64,000 bases of DNA. Source: Centropus unirufus. Its lineage: Eukaryota > Chordata > Aves > Cuculiformes > Centropidae. The stretch spans positions 375,057 to 439,056 of the forward strand of contig VYZI01000351.1 in the NCBI GenBank assembly GCA_013397695.1, given 5' to 3'. The notes beneath the pieces were generated by a model. That model was given only the letters and a program-made list of their open reading frames with translations. It was not told the DNA's origin and made no database searches. Position numbers and translations under genes: made by a program. Of this stretch, positions 20,517-35,500 are shown in pieces (the stretch's first letter is position 1; each line of letters opens with the position of its first letter).

Positions 20517-23500
20517 GTGAGTGACAGACGATATCGCAGCAGTGGGACCTGAGCTTCTGAGATGAAAAACAGATTAGGAAGTCCTTGCTGTTTACAATTA
20601 AGCATAAAAGGAACAGAATATATTTGCAGAACAATATTTTTTTGCTCTGGGGGACAAACAAGAAAGCAATGCAACCAAATATGGGGTTTATTTATCTTGC
20701 TTCATTCAAGTGGCCCCCATACTAGGAATGCCAGTAGGAAATTGAACATGAGCTGTAGAGCAACTCGGCTGTTATTATGGATTGTTTAAAAAAAAAACAA
20801 CAAAATTTCTGCCCGTCTGATCTTTAGGTTGACTGTTTTGAACATGAAAGGCTTCTGCTCATCTCTTGAGTTCTCATCTAAATCCAGAACTTTTTAAATA
20901 TCCGTTCTACTTATGTATATATTGAATTTACAGGAGGGTGATTATTTTAGATCAGGCTTTATATTTTCTGCCTGCACATATGAGAAAAAAATAATATCAC
21001 TTTAAGTATCTAAGTGATGTCTTAATGTATATTCACTGAAGCTTGGATGCTCAACATCTAAAAGTTCTAAATCGGCTCATAAGCGCCACATGTGATCACA
21101 GCCATAGAAAACCCATTTCCTTCAGTATGCAGACTTCAGTCAAAAAATAAACTAGAATTTTTGTCTGTTTAAAATTATTTGGTTTAATATCCTTCAAATT
21201 TAGTATGATTTCTCATATGATTACATAATAATGGGATTTCAGAAATAATGAAGGGCAAGAAGGCTAAAAGATCTGTGTAGACAAGGCTGCTTTTCAGACA
21301 AAGATTTGGGGGACTTTTTTACTCATTGACCTGAGGTTAAACTGGGATATTAAAAATTATTTTTAGTCCAAGCAGAAGCAGAGGGAAGTACCAGATCATT
21401 GTGTTTTCAGAAATGGATTTGAGATTCCTTACTTAGAGCAATTTTTTTTTTTCCTAAAATAATTTGGTTCTTTTTAAATAGTGTGGGAAACAGCCTTCTA
21501 AGTATCCTGGAGGTAACAACTAAGGATTAGTTCCAAAAAACTCTAAAATTTCACACTGAGAACTGACAAATGAGTTTTCACTCTTTTTTACTGTACCAGT
21601 TATCAATTTGGCAGGCTGGATTTTTAACACTTCAAAACAAACTTGGAAATAAAAAGCTGTAATGGAAATACTGGCAAACCGTATACTATTATGGTAGAGC
21701 TTGAGTGCTATAATCACATCTAAGGCACATAAAATGTGTGACATTTGTAATTCCTCGTGCAGGAAATGCACCGTGGTAACATAGTGTGATGGTTCTATCT
21801 TGCCACTGGAGAGATCGCTCCATCTCAAGAGTGTATGAAGCTCTGTGATTTCTTCCTGTCCGGTGGGTAAATAGAGGGCTTCATCTCTTTATAGTGTTCA
21901 GCTCCTCCTTAAATTTTATGCCTGTCTGCTGCCTAACACCGTGAAATTTTTTTTCATGGAAAAACGGTTATAATCAGCATTGTCTCATTAAGAATTAATT
22001 AATGCTTTGACCCTGTTAATGTTGAACCATTTCTTTATGAATGGCTGGCAGCCTGCTTTTTGTGTCTTCAGTCAGATACAGTTTCTAATACAGGTAAATA
22101 TGTCACTGGTTTTCTTGGAGTATGCTAAAATTCTGTGTTTGTACTCACTGTTTCTCAGAGGAAATGTAGCATGGAACTTGGCTCTGGCCTTCAAAAAGGA
22201 GAGGCTTTTTCATCCATGAAAATTAAATGGCAGGATACAGAGTCATTAAGCATGCACTGATTTAATGTAAGTTATGAATGATGAGAGACAATTTGCAAAC
22301 AGGATCTTAATGCAAATATTGGCAGGTTTAGTTATATCTACATCATGTTTTCAACATAATTGTCACGTATGTAGTGCATATTGAGAGCTAAAATCATGCT
22401 GTCATGCATGTGGGCCATATGTTGTTTTTCTTTCTTGAGCACTAGTTCAGCGGGTTTGTTTTCCATGGACCTGTAAGGATATCACAGAAATTACTGAGTG
22501 CACTCCAGTACTGCACAAATTCTGTACTCGTTCTATTTCTAGGATTTTTAAAAATTGTCCTAATGTGTTCAAATGGTTTCTGCTGTTGCTTCTGCTTTAT
22601 CAGAAGTGCTGATTTAACAGTGCTGCTTGTTGCATTTTTCCAACTATATTTCCAAACAGATTGAGCCAGTTCCATTTCTAGTGCCTGAAGTCGCCTTTAT
22701 TTACAGTTCATGAAGCTGGAGAACATGGGGCATCTCAGGGATTTGGAGGGAATGTCAGCAATTCCTCTTCATCCTGTGTATTTTCTGAAAAGTGTAAAAC
22801 CACCTTGGCCTTAATGCAAAAATAAATAATGCTGTTTTACTCAAGTATTTAGTCTTGTCACTGTGCAGTATGTCAGTGGCCTGGATTTAGTCCCAGCACC
22901 AACTCTGATTTGATTTACATGTTTTTTTAAGAAAAAATTGGCTATGAAGTGGAGATGCATTCCCCATGTGGTGCCATAGCGTTAATGCAAAGGTTTGAAA
23001 CAGAACTGTCACAAGGTGGAGGGGTAAGAGCTGTTCCCAGCATCAGCTCTGACATATCCAGGAAGAGCTTTCAGTGGTTGCTAGGACTGTCCCCTTCTGG
23101 TTCCATGGCAGCCGCAGACCATGCCCAGTTGCATCCCTTTCCTCTGTCAGAGGCTACAGGGAAAGAGTCGCAGGAGGTGACTCTACTGCCCCTGTGCTTA
23201 TTGGGATCTCCTTTATGCCAGGATCATTATTAGAAGATTTAATTGTTATTGGTCCATTAGTGCACTGATCAAGCCCTTGGGCCTTTCTGAAAGTCTGTTT
23301 TGCCATAGGACTGAAAAACTCCTGGATATCTTTGTCACGTAAGGTATTTTCCTGCCCCCCTTTCAGATTCCTCTGACACGTTACATCATGAGTAGTTCAG
23401 TAATTCAGATTTAAGTCCAGGGGAAGCCCAGTGCGCTGAAAAAAGTGTAGAAACACGGTGGAATAAGTGTTTGCGTTGTTGAAAGAATTAAGAAAGTGTA

Positions 23501-26500
23501 AAATAAGGCCATTAATGTTTAATATTTAATTATTATAATTGGCAATTTTCTCATTTCTGAATGCATTTCCAAATCTCAAACAATTTTTAGTTCAAATACA
23601 GCTTTTTCTTGGGTTGCTATTGATTGGATAAGACCTAGGCATACGGTCAACCTGAGAGGTATCTCACACAAAGTGTGCTTTGGAATAATGAGATTCTATG
23701 GAATTCTGCAGTGATGCAGCCCTGGAATCCAAGCATGTTCCCAGCTGTGGCAGGGCTGCTGCTGTGATACAGGTGTTGGGTGTTAAATAAGATGCAGTCT
23801 GTGATTGTTTTGGGATGTAGATATGTCAAGGAAAGCAGCTCCTTCCGTGATGGTCGCCTTCATGTGTCACAGACAAGCAAAGAGCAGTTAAACTACAGAG
23901 CAATTCTTCCATGGAATTTTATCTGCCATTCCACAAAGGGCCCGAGTGGTCAGGGCTGGTAACTCCATAGAGAATCACTGAATCGTTTTTAAATAAATCT
24001 CTGAAAGAAATACATCTGGACATTTCCAAGCAATATGTGTAATTTTCATCCAAACTTATTTTAATAGCTAAAGAAATTCAATAGGAGAAATATCCGTAAA
24101 AGAATAAGTCTGATTTGGTTTGAGATGTAGCATTTTTTATGGTGTAAAACTTGGTGCTGTGTTGAATATATTTGGTCTGTGATTGGTTAACCATGCCTTC
24201 GTTTGATTTCTGTTCCCTTTTCTGTAATATTAACGATATCTTGGAAATTGGTTTAGGCTTAGAACTGACCAGTGTATTCAGCAATACGATTACTTTGGCT
24301 TTTTGTGTTGTGAATATATTTATGTTGTACCCATGCTGTAAATAACACTCCTGTAGTTGCAGTAATTATTCATAGAAGTTACTTTGAGTTGTACAATAGA
24401 TCATTGTGTTTTCCCATGGAGTAAGGAGCCCAATTTCAATAGTGAGTACATTGCTGTGCCAAGATTAGGAGTCCTTGAAGTTAAAATAAAATACCAGTGC
24501 TACTTAAAGCCACTAAGGTCAAGCATTGGTTGCATAAGCTTTGTAGTGGAGGTCCAGTGCATTCAAGTTGACTTAACTTGTAAAACTTGCCAAGTGTGTG
24601 GCTGTTTACCCCTAAACTTCATGCACTGGAACTTTAACAGCTTTTGCTTTCTTAGAATTAAAAAATATTTTCCATTTTCACCCATTTCTCAGTCTTGTAC
24701 AAATATTTTGTTATGGAGTCTCTATGAATTCTTAAATGTACTAAGACTGATTATGCTTCTTCATACTTAAGGGCTTGGGACTAGTTTAGAAAGACCTGTG
24801 TTCCTTTTAAATACATTAGCTTAAGAACTTTAAGACTAAAGATGATCCATGGCAAATTTTGTGGATTATCCCTCTTAATTTTGGTGGTTTGAAAACAATT
24901 CAAGACACAGGCAAACTCTTCTTGGGTTTCGTTTTGCTGGTTTACGGTTCACCGAAAGTGAGCAGGTTGAGGGGCTTGAGAACAGGGGGAGGGGGAAGCT
25001 GGGTAACCTGGGACTGTCTTCCCCAGTTAAAATTAATCTTACTCTTAGACAAACTCCTTCAGCAGCTGGCAAAACAGCAGGAACACGTCGATTCTGCTTC
25101 CTTGGTTACAGGAATGATAGTGCACTTGACCTTCAGAGGAACAGGGTCACAGAGAGGGCATTTTAAAACAATACTGGCTGCTTTCTGGGATTGGAATCCT
25201 CAGTAATGGAGACTGGAGGAAAATATCTGTCACCTGACTAAAAGTGACCTTGCTATTTCTCTCGGATTATTTTGCCCCCAGAGGTTTGCTGAGGAAAAAT
25301 GTAAATGAGGCTACCGGAAGAATTTGACACTGTAAGTACTTGAGCCTGTACAGTGTACAGCTTGGAGCTCCAGGAAGCAAACAGTACTAAGTGTATCGAG
25401 GCAGATTATTCTTCCCCTGTCTCTTGTAATAAGTGTATTTGTTGTGTTTTGTGTAGGGAAGTTAGGGGGGGCATGAGCTATATTTTACGTGTTATGTATT
25501 ATTTTCTGACTGTGTCTCAGCCACAGTGTTAGTGGTTACTTTTAAATGATTGTTGATAATGCCACTCTAAGATGGTGTGTTCTGAAGTTTTCTGATATGC
25601 AGCCTCCTTTGTTTTATTCCTCATCTCTTGTTGATGAAGTCTCACTTGAAACTCTTCAGTCTTAAAGAAACTAAAGGGTATTTATTTTTTACAATGTATT
25701 TTAGAAGTACAGAAAGTAGGATTTTGCATGTACAGCTTCCAAAGCAGTTGCTTTAAGCATCATACAGATTTCATGGTGTCAAGATTCCTCTGAACAACAG
25801 ATTAGAATAGTCAATATTATGTTTAATCCTGTAAGTAAACCTAAGAGAATGCTGAGCGGTATTATCTTCCTGATATGAGTACTTACAACCCATTTGCTTT
25901 CTGAATACTTTGATTCCATTTATTTGGAATTCTCATTAGTGATAACTTAATTTTTCCTGTAACATTTATATTAGGTGCCTGAAGTTAACCTTGTAAATCT
26001 CTTTTTACTTTAAAATATTTTTACTTAAGTCAAATTTAGTGCAATTGACTGGGTGATCAAGTACCACCTATTTCTGCTTGGTAGATGAGTGGTAACGCTC
26101 AAGGTAGAACTTGACCTGTGAAACAAAAGGGGACAGAATATCCTCCCCTCACTCCTGTAAATTGTATATTTAAAAAAATGTATTTCCTTTTTGCGTTGAT
26201 ATCTTTGCCGTGGCTGTTGTTGTGCTGTCAACCAATGGCACATGTGTTCAGTCTGGAAAATAAGCTTGAGATATTTAGCAGTCAGAAATCTAAAGCTGTC
26301 CTTATTGCACCAAGTATTGAGTAGGCAAGGCTGAAAAGAAGGTAGAACTTTGCATTTCAGTGTCCTTCCCCATCCTGTGTATGCATGTTAGTGAGAGTAT
26401 AAAAAACTTTATAGGTGCACACTGAGGTATTTATTAGTATTAGTCAAATTAGTGTCCACTGGTGCACCATAGCCTTTCAGCCAAGAAAAGACTAAAATAT

Positions 26501-29500
26501 GGCCCATTTTAATAAGCATACGTTCTCGAGTATTTAAACATGCAAATAACCTATGGGCACGTAATGGCAACTGGGCTGAGCCTTACCCAGCTGTCTGGAG
26601 AACTCACTGCTAGACTTCAGATAACCAGCTAGTCCTGCCGTAAGGATGCAAAGTAGTTCGTTTTAAAGGAGACTGGGGTTGTAAAGACAACCTTTATATG
26701 AGGGCTTGGTCTGTTCTATGGAAACTGAGAAAGTGTTCTAAAGTCTAAAGCGTTGGTTTTCTTACTGACATAGCACCCGAAAACACTGCTGTGCTCTAGG
26801 ACCCCTTTGCAGCAGCTACTTTACAGACCTTTGCAGGCAATTTCAGTGCAGTTTCCCTTTATGTACTGGCTTTCTTTTTCTTTAAAAGTTGCTATAAATC
26901 ATTGATCAACCTGGAAAAATAGGTCTGTATTTATTTCCCAGCTCCCCGCAGTGCATCATGGTGTGTGGTTCCAAGATATTTCAAAAAAGGCTAATGATTC
27001 TGTAATCAAAAATGAAAGACTTGAAAAACAGTTTTAAAATATCTTCTTGCTCTAATTTAGACCTTTTCAGGAGTGCATAGGGTAGATAATAATTTGGCGT
27101 GGGAGATAGGGAGATCATTATGCAAATGTGCCCTCTATAAGTCTTGATTTGGGGAATCTTTTTTGTTTTACTTTTGCTTAGGTATCTTCTGCTGCCTTGT
27201 GTAATTCAAGAAACAAAAGAATCTCCCCTTTATGTTTTTCTCACTTTTCTTACAGCTTTTGTGACCTGTGTATTAAAGATATTAGAGGTAGTACATTTGA
27301 TTTAGGTTTTGCTTCTATAGCACAGGCAGCAGAGAGTAGAACAGCAGGACTTCATTAAGTAGCACCTATTGTAACACCTTTGCTTCCCCAAAGATTCTGC
27401 AGTAGATTGTCCTTGCTATCCAGACTGTTATTTCTTCCTTTACATCACAAATGAACTTTCTTGTGTATCAAAAAGAAAAGCTTACAAAGGTACGTTTTGT
27501 CCATCTAAGCTTAACTAATGACTAAATTGGCACTGCCCTGTTGTCCAGTTCTATAGGTTTTGATAAAGATTGTTCAAAAGAGGATTCAGTAAAAACAATT
27601 TGTGAGCGTCCTGGGTTTGGCCCCATCACTGCAGCTTGAAAACACTAATCTGATGTTCTCAAATTCCTGTATGGAATGCAGTTATTATAAGCAGTCATGC
27701 ACTAAACACGGTCCTTTAGATTCTGTGGGATAAGGTATATCTACTTTTGGGGTATTTCAAAAACCCGAGTCATTTTTTGACAATCACAGTTTACAACTAC
27801 TGTAAATTATACAATTTAAAATATATTATCAAAGTAATATCTGCTTTAAAATGTAAATAAGATTTATTTAGCGTTAGGCAGAGTTCTGTAAAAATCTAGG
27901 CTGCTAAGTCGTAGACATTATAGAACATTTCCCAGAAAACAGTTGTGGTTTATGCATTGTTTTTAATTAAGTTTAACTGCCTGTAGAAGAAATCAGTAGA
28001 GCCATAATCTGTTAATGCGTTTTATAGAGTACGTCGTGGCAGTATTTTATTCCAATTGAAGCTGAATGTCTGTATGAATTTATATCCTATTATAAGAATT
28101 TACAGTGCTTGTTATTCAGATGCGTTGCATGTGTAAAATCTGCTGTCCCCAGTTTTCTAAATACTATGTTCACCCATGATTTAATAGAATAACTTTATCA
28201 ATAAAGAGTGTGACTGAAAAAGTGTTCATGTTGTGCTGTTGAGTGCACCCAGTGGTGTCACCACTGGAGTGGCTGCAGGCTACACCAAAACACTGGTGTC
28301 ATGTGGGCACCAACTCTTGCCCAAATATTTTTGCAACTTTTTTTAAAATACTGGTGGGCACACACAGTGTGTGGCCTTAGAGCCAGATCCTCGCCTTTGT
28401 TTGGAGTTTTCTCATTAGAGTCAAAATATTGAGCCATGTCATGGACTGGTAAACTGTAAAATGCAGCAAGAACCAGAGTTTTCCTAGTGAACATTGTGCA
28501 AATATGCACATGTGGTTTTCTCCTAAGTTACTTATCAGGAGTAGCAGAATGATGTCGCTTTCCCTCTACTTTGTTGAAAACAAATGAACTTTAAAAAAGG
28601 GGACTGGAACTCACCACGTTTTAAATTTTGAAGATATAGGATAATTTTGATATTCCTGGGTTTGATTCTGTTCAGTTAAACCCCAAGTGTTTGTGTGGTC
28701 AGGTTCCAAAGACTGGCGAAAATGTACGTACTGATAGTGGGGAAAAAATACATACAGACATCTCCGCCTGCAGATCCTTCTCTGTCTTAGACAGATACAA
28801 TAGCTTCAGCTCGTAGCTCGTTTATATCTGAGACCCAATAGTACTAAATGGGGTACTTTTTATAAGCAGTCTCTACCTTCTAAGCTTAATGCCCAGTGGG
28901 ATTGGATGGCTGTGGGGAGTGGCAAGCAGGACTTTTCTTGCAAGCTGACTTAGGACTAGAATACAAACTTCATCTAAAATACATTTACAGTTATTAAGGA
29001 GCAATTGGTACTAACAGTTGTGTCAATAAATGAGGGCGAACAAGCACAAAGTCTGGATATGCGCAACTGTAGAATTGCCTGTGTGAATGCACCTTGCCAT
29101 TGCCATAGCTCTGCTGTAAACTGACAAAGGCTGACAAGCCAGTGTTGTTGTCTTGCTTGTTTAATTTAATACTTAACACTTGTGCTCTGAAAATGGCTAT
29201 GAAAGGGGTAGTTGTCAAGCTTTTTCTACGTATTCAGTACCTAGAAAAAGTTCCTAGGGTTGGGGACATTTTTATTTAGGGACCTAGAGTAAAAAAAGTA
29301 CTTCTGCTTTTCAGCAAGAGGCAGGATCACGTAGTAATTATCCAGTGATTTGTTTGGGACAGGGTGTTGGTTTGATTTTGTTGTTTTTAGTCATCTATCA
29401 GATTCATTCTGTTCCCCAAAAAAGACAATATTCTGATAATCCATTGAAAACAAATCCAAGTTGGTCGAATGACTGTAACCTTTCCAATAATTTCAGATTC

Positions 29501-32500
29501 CATGCTATATAGCCATCTGATCTTTAATAAATACATGTATTTTTTAAAAGCATCCTGTACTGTAATAGCATATTAACATTCTATATGTTATTTACAGGTG
29601 CAGACTGTTCAGGCTTCACTATCTGAATCTCCAGTGATGACCAGCCCTTCCCAACGTATCCAGATAATTTCCACAGACTCCTCTGTAGCTTCACCCCAAC
29701 GCATTCAGGTAAAAATCCATTGATTAAGTAACTAACCGTCACATCATCATTTTTCTTCTCCTCTTTCCACAAGCTGGTGAAGGATCTTGAGGGCAAGACT
29801 TGCGAGGAGCAGCTAAGGTCACTTGGCTTGTTCACCTTGGAGAAGGCGGAGGAGTGACCTCATTGCAGCCTACACCTTCCTCAAGGCGGGCAGCAAGGGG
29901 AGCTGCTGATCTCTGCGCTGACCAGTGATAGGGCACAAGGAGATGGAATGAAGCTCCATCAGGGGAAGTTCATTGGGCATTAGGAATAAAGGCTTTTTAA
30001 CGAGAAGGGTCGTCAGTCACTGGAACAGGCTTCCCAGGGCAGTGGTCATGGAACCAAGGCTGTCAGAATTCAAGGAGCATCTGAACAATGTTCTCGGTGA
30101 TATCTTTTAGTTTTAGGTAGTCTGGAGAGGAGCAGGTTGTTGGACTCTGTCATCCTTATGGGCCCCTTCCAACTCAAGGCATTTTTTGATTCTATGAAAT
30201 CTCTGTGACACTGTCTCACCAGGCAGAGCAGTTCCTGCACACGCACCACCTTTCATCAGCTGCAGTCCTTAACATTACATTTTGTGCTAATTCTGTCTGG
30301 GATTCACTGTTTCTAACTCGTTTTTGAACAGTTAAATGTGATTATTAACAATATTAGACTCACGCTTTTCACAACTGTCTAGTCTTTTCTGTCTATGCAG
30401 TAGGTATGTGGATACATTCAACATTACATACATATTTGGTGGGATTTTAGTGTTTTGCACTTGGGTTGGTAGCTGTAATGGCATTGCAACAGTGTGCTAA
30501 ATGTACAAATAGCAAAATAATAAATAACAAGGACAATTATCAGAGAGATAATTCTGAGCTAGAATGAAAGGTTTTAGGATGTAAAGTTTATGGTTCATGA
30601 AATTCTTCGCTGTGTTTCACAGATCGTGACGGATCAGCAAACAGGTCAAAAAATCCAAATAGTGACAGCGGTGGATTCAGCTGTGTCTCCAAAGCAACAG
30701 TTTATCTTAGCCAGTCCAGATGGAACTGGTGCAGGAAAGGTGATACTGGCAACACCTGAGACATCCAATGCCAAACAGCTTATCTTTACCACAACGGACA
30801 ACATTGTGCCAGGCAGAATTCAGGTAAATACAGCGATTGAGATAAAGCACAGGTTCTTGGTTTTCAGTTTTGATTTTTAGATTAAGTCTATACTTGCCCT
30901 AAGGCAAATTGCAATAGTTTTCTAAAGCTCTAATGACATGACTTAGACCACACAAATTTGTAGGCTTCATTATTCAAGTTCCTGTCTTCACATTCCTCAT
31001 GCATGCCATTGCTCTCATCACCCCTTGCTGGGTGTTATTAAAATTCCGAAGATACTTCAGACGGGGCTGGTGAGGAGCAGCAGGATTTCTGAAGGTCTCC
31101 AAGTCTTGCAGCTACCCAGAGGCTTGACTCACCTGAGCAGACTTAGGTTCACAATGCAGTATCAACACCCTTCAGTAACAGCTCTTTGGAGCAGGAGCTC
31201 TCCTCTCTTAGAGTTGTTTGTGGGTCTTGAGCATAACCCAGACCAGCAGGAACTTTGCCAAACGAGTTATATGATTTGAGATTTCCTCCTAGCAGTCTTA
31301 AAAACAAAAATAAAAGGTGCCTGGTCTCTGTATGACAGAGAATGTCATGCTGGGAGAAGTATTGTTCTTGTATAAATACTTGAAAAATTGTATTAAAGGT
31401 CTTTTAAAATGTATTTTGCTATAAAAGGGCTTTCTGATGTTAGAGAGGGGGGTAGGGTTTTTAATTTTTCTTTGTTAAGGGGAATGTTCAGAACAGAAGT
31501 TTTGGAATCGAAGGCCTTCAGGCACTAAACCGTTTCTGTGATGGTTCTCAGCTTCACGCTGTGTCCCCTCTGACCTGTGTGCTCATAACAGTTAGAGAAG
31601 GGGTAGCTGGGAACAGCATCTGAACTACAACATTGGGCTAAAATACAGCAGCCGTTTGAGAGGAACTGGAAGAAAGGAAGGACACTTGACTGCACAAGTG
31701 AGGGAGCTTATTGGTCCTGAACAAAGCTAGGAGTTTTATTTGGAATTGGTTTTGCTATGACTGTCTCATTACTTATGATTAAAACTCTCACTAAGTCACA
31801 TTTTATACTGCTTAATTTCATTCCATGTGTCATTCTCAACTTCAGCCAGCTCTGCTCGGCTGATGCACTGGTCTTGGTCTGTAGGCAAAGCCTCCTTACT
31901 CTCATGTCAGAAAATCCTAGCTAATTACCTCTTTTTTGATCTGATGTTTTGTTTAGATAGTGACAGACTCTGCTTCCGTGGAACGTTTGCTGGGAAAAGC
32001 TGATGTTCAGCGGCCCCAGGTAGTAGAATATTGCGTGGTCTGTGGCGATAAAGCATCAGGTAAGGAAGAATAGGAAGTAGCATTGCAGAAACTTGATGAC
32101 TGGGATGAAGGGAGGAGGTTCGTGTATTTTAGCTGATTTCAGCCATGCTGATGGCAAAAGCAAATAAGTCTAAAATGGAAAGAGACAAAACATTGTACCT
32201 TGTATCTATACAGACAGTTAAACTCTGCTTGGGAGAATATTAATGTGTGTTTCAGCTGGAGTGTACAATAAATCAGCACGTCCTGAACAAGAAAGTAATG
32301 AGTTAATAACTTCTGGTAACAGAAAGAGGGTTTTTGAAGCATTTAGTCCAGTTCCACACAACTATGGGCAAACATGGAATAAATGGCATGTAGAAAAGTC
32401 TGCTTGTTCCAGGAAAACACTTATTGGTGCTCTCTGAAAAATTCAAGCCTCCTGGTAGATAATGGTGGTTGACTCTCACAGAGAAAGACAAGCAGAGATC

Positions 32501-35500
32501 AAGTGAATCTTGCGTTTCAGATCCATGCAGTAAGGAGGAGTCTACAAGGTAAAACTTCTGCATTAGCCAAGGACGCAGACTCTACCTTCATGCTACCTTT
32601 CTTTCAGAAGGCACCTTTCTGTCTTGCTTGCTTTTATTTTGTTAAGTGTTTATGTAATTAAAACAATACCAGAATTTATATGTTATAGGATTTTAAAATT
32701 AAGATTGCATTTCAAATTTTATTGTAAAATTACTTATGTTCTGAAATTCCTCTAACTTGAAGCCTGTCTGTTCTTATAAGGTACCTTATTAATTGTAAAA
32801 GCAGGTAGAATTACATTTGCACTTCTCCAGAGTGGGAGCTACCACTTCACAGGCCTCATTCAGAGTTAGACTTAGCCTTCCTTTCCTCTCGCTTCTCCAT
32901 CCTGTAAGACATGGTAAAAAATTATGGTAAGAATACAAAAGAAATGTAAAGAGTGACTTGTATGATGTTTTTCTTGCTCAAGATAAATACTCATATGCTA
33001 AGATATAAGTGATCCCCATCTGATAACAATATGTGTGTATATATATATGTTTCCTAGGTCGTCACTATGGTGCTGTCAGTTGTGAGGGATGCAAAGGCTT
33101 CTTTAAAAGGAGTGTGAGGAAGAATTTGACCTACAGTTGTCGTAGCAACCAGGACTGTATCATCAATAAACACCATCGGAATCGCTGCCAGTTTTGTAGG
33201 CTTAAGAAATGTCTGGAGATGGGCATGAAAATGGAATGTGAGTGTTAAGTACCCCTGTGCTGCTGTGCCTACCACATAAACACATGGACAACTGCTTTTC
33301 AGTTTGTGCTCTCTGTTTGTTGCTTGAAAGAAAGGGAACTTTTAGGAGCCAAAGCACCTGCCATAACTTTTTTTTATCATCCTTTTGTGTCTGAGGTGCA
33401 GTAGTGATCCGTTTTGAACAGTGTCTCCTACTGCTGTAGTCTTTCAGGAGCCCAATTAGAGCCTCAAAATACAGAACAAACACAGAGTGTGTTTCTAAAA
33501 CAAAGTATTTGAATACAGATGGACTTCAAGCTGAGTCTGACGTTCCGTGTTCAGAACCTGCTTCCTTTCTGTTTTATCTTTGCTTCTTCCACCAGTGATA
33601 GAAGGTAGTTGATCTTTTTTTTTTTTTTCTTAATTTTTTATAGTAATTTGGTCATTTGGGAGCATTGAAACAATTTACTTATGTGTTTATGTGCCGTGCA
33701 TTGTACAATTCCAGTACTGGCAACCAAACCTGCTTTTCAATGCGTTTTGTTTCCACTTTATAGCAGCTCTGCTGCCTCAGCCCAGCACTTCATGAAGCCA
33801 ATTATCTGGGTTTTTTGTGATAAATCTATGGAGAATTTAAGGTGAAGCAACAAATACTTTTCTTTTTCCACTCTTATCTGGGCAAGATAAGGTCCTTCCA
33901 CTGAGATCAAGGGAGGCAGAGGTTTAAGGTGTAAACATGAAGGTCTTTGTTATATTTGCGCTCTGGAACTGCAGACCTGTAATGATGGTCGCTGTGCTTT
34001 GCCTAGAGGGAGGCATTTGTACAAGAGAAACTGCTGCCATTTCCAGAACCTAATCCTTTTTTATTCCAATACCAGTAGGATATTTGCTCCCAGTATGATC
34101 AGGATGGGTGCTCACTCCCATTGCTGGGCGTTGGGTCAGGTTTCTGGTTAATATGTATCCACCAAGCCAAAAAAGCGGATCCTACCTACTTTTTAAGCCC
34201 TGAATTTTGCTGACAGTAACAATACTAGCAAAAAAAATGAGGAACTGAATAACTCTTGTTGTTTCTGAGGACAGACATATCCATAGGTTTTACTGTTAAC
34301 ATTCAAAAGGGTTGGCGAGGAGGAGGATTGAATTTTTTTGAATTTTTTTTTTTTTTCCTTTCTTGTTAATGTTAAACTAGAGCACTAACTGCAGTAAATA
34401 AATTGGTACCATGAATAGCACAGAAATGTTCTATTTATGTTATGCCTTAAATTTGCAAAGTGTTGTGAGAATTAATATCGGTACAACACTTAAAAATTCT
34501 TTATATTATAGTCAGAGTCTATTATTCTTATTTTCGGGTGAAAAGTAGTTTCTGTTGAATGTTATGCCAAGCTATAGAGGAGTTTGTAAAGTTTAGTGAC
34601 TTAGATTCCAGATAAGTTTCTGTAATCTGTTTAATAATAATACCTTAATATTATAAAGATGCATTTTTTTACTTCCTTTAAAATGACAAAGTTACTGTTT
34701 CTTACTATTTTTATTAAAAGATTTACCACACTTGTTTGGCACATTGGAGACTGAGCTTATTTTCTTCCAGTTATCAAGTAGAAGTATTTTAAGGTCTGAA
34801 AAGGTTAGTTTTGGAACACTTGTTCCCTAACTGGGGGGAATGAATGGATGTGAGTGATTTGCATATCATGCAGAGACTCGTTTCCTAGGGAATTAACCTG
34901 CATCTCTCATGTAACTTGCCTGTCTTGGCTTGGTCTGGGTTCACTCTGGGCTTACATTGTTTTGTATCATCCAGAGAATGATTGGGTCTAACATTTAGGT
35001 TTAGCTTTACCTGTAAAAAAGAAATTAATAAACAGTATGAAAACACAGTTTGTGGAATGTTCCATCTCATTAAATGCCAGTGAAACGCAAGCATTGACTT
35101 GAGCCCAGCAAAACGTAAAGCAAATGATCAATCTACTACTTTCTTAGTTAAAAGTGCTCACAATCACAGGTAGAGTAAAATTGGAGCCTGTGTTTATTCA
35201 GTCTTTCTGTTAAAGTCCCAGTCTTGCACTGAGCTGATGCACCATCCTCGCTGTGCAGACTGAAAACCTGCTGTCAGTATATTGCTTTCTGTATTTTTCA
35301 GTTGAATTATTTCCTTTCATATCTGCACGTTTCTATCTTTATGTAGCTGTTCAAAGTGAAAGAAAGCCTTTTGATGTACAGCGTGAAAAACCGACCAACT
35401 GTGCAGCTTCCACTGAAAAGATCTATATCAGAAAAGATCTACGGAGCCCTCTAATAGCAACTCCAACGTTTGTGGCAGATAAAGATGGGACACGGTGAGT

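Noticed and set aside
23962..23990. Text resembling a reverse-oriented CR1 end (CATAGAGAATCACTGAATCG)
   Set aside because: Only about 25 bases match and no further CR1 sequence follows.
24384..24770. 128-codon plus-strand frame in the long NR2C2 intron
   Set aside because: No domain, AT-rich intron composition, no flanking splice or promoter signal.
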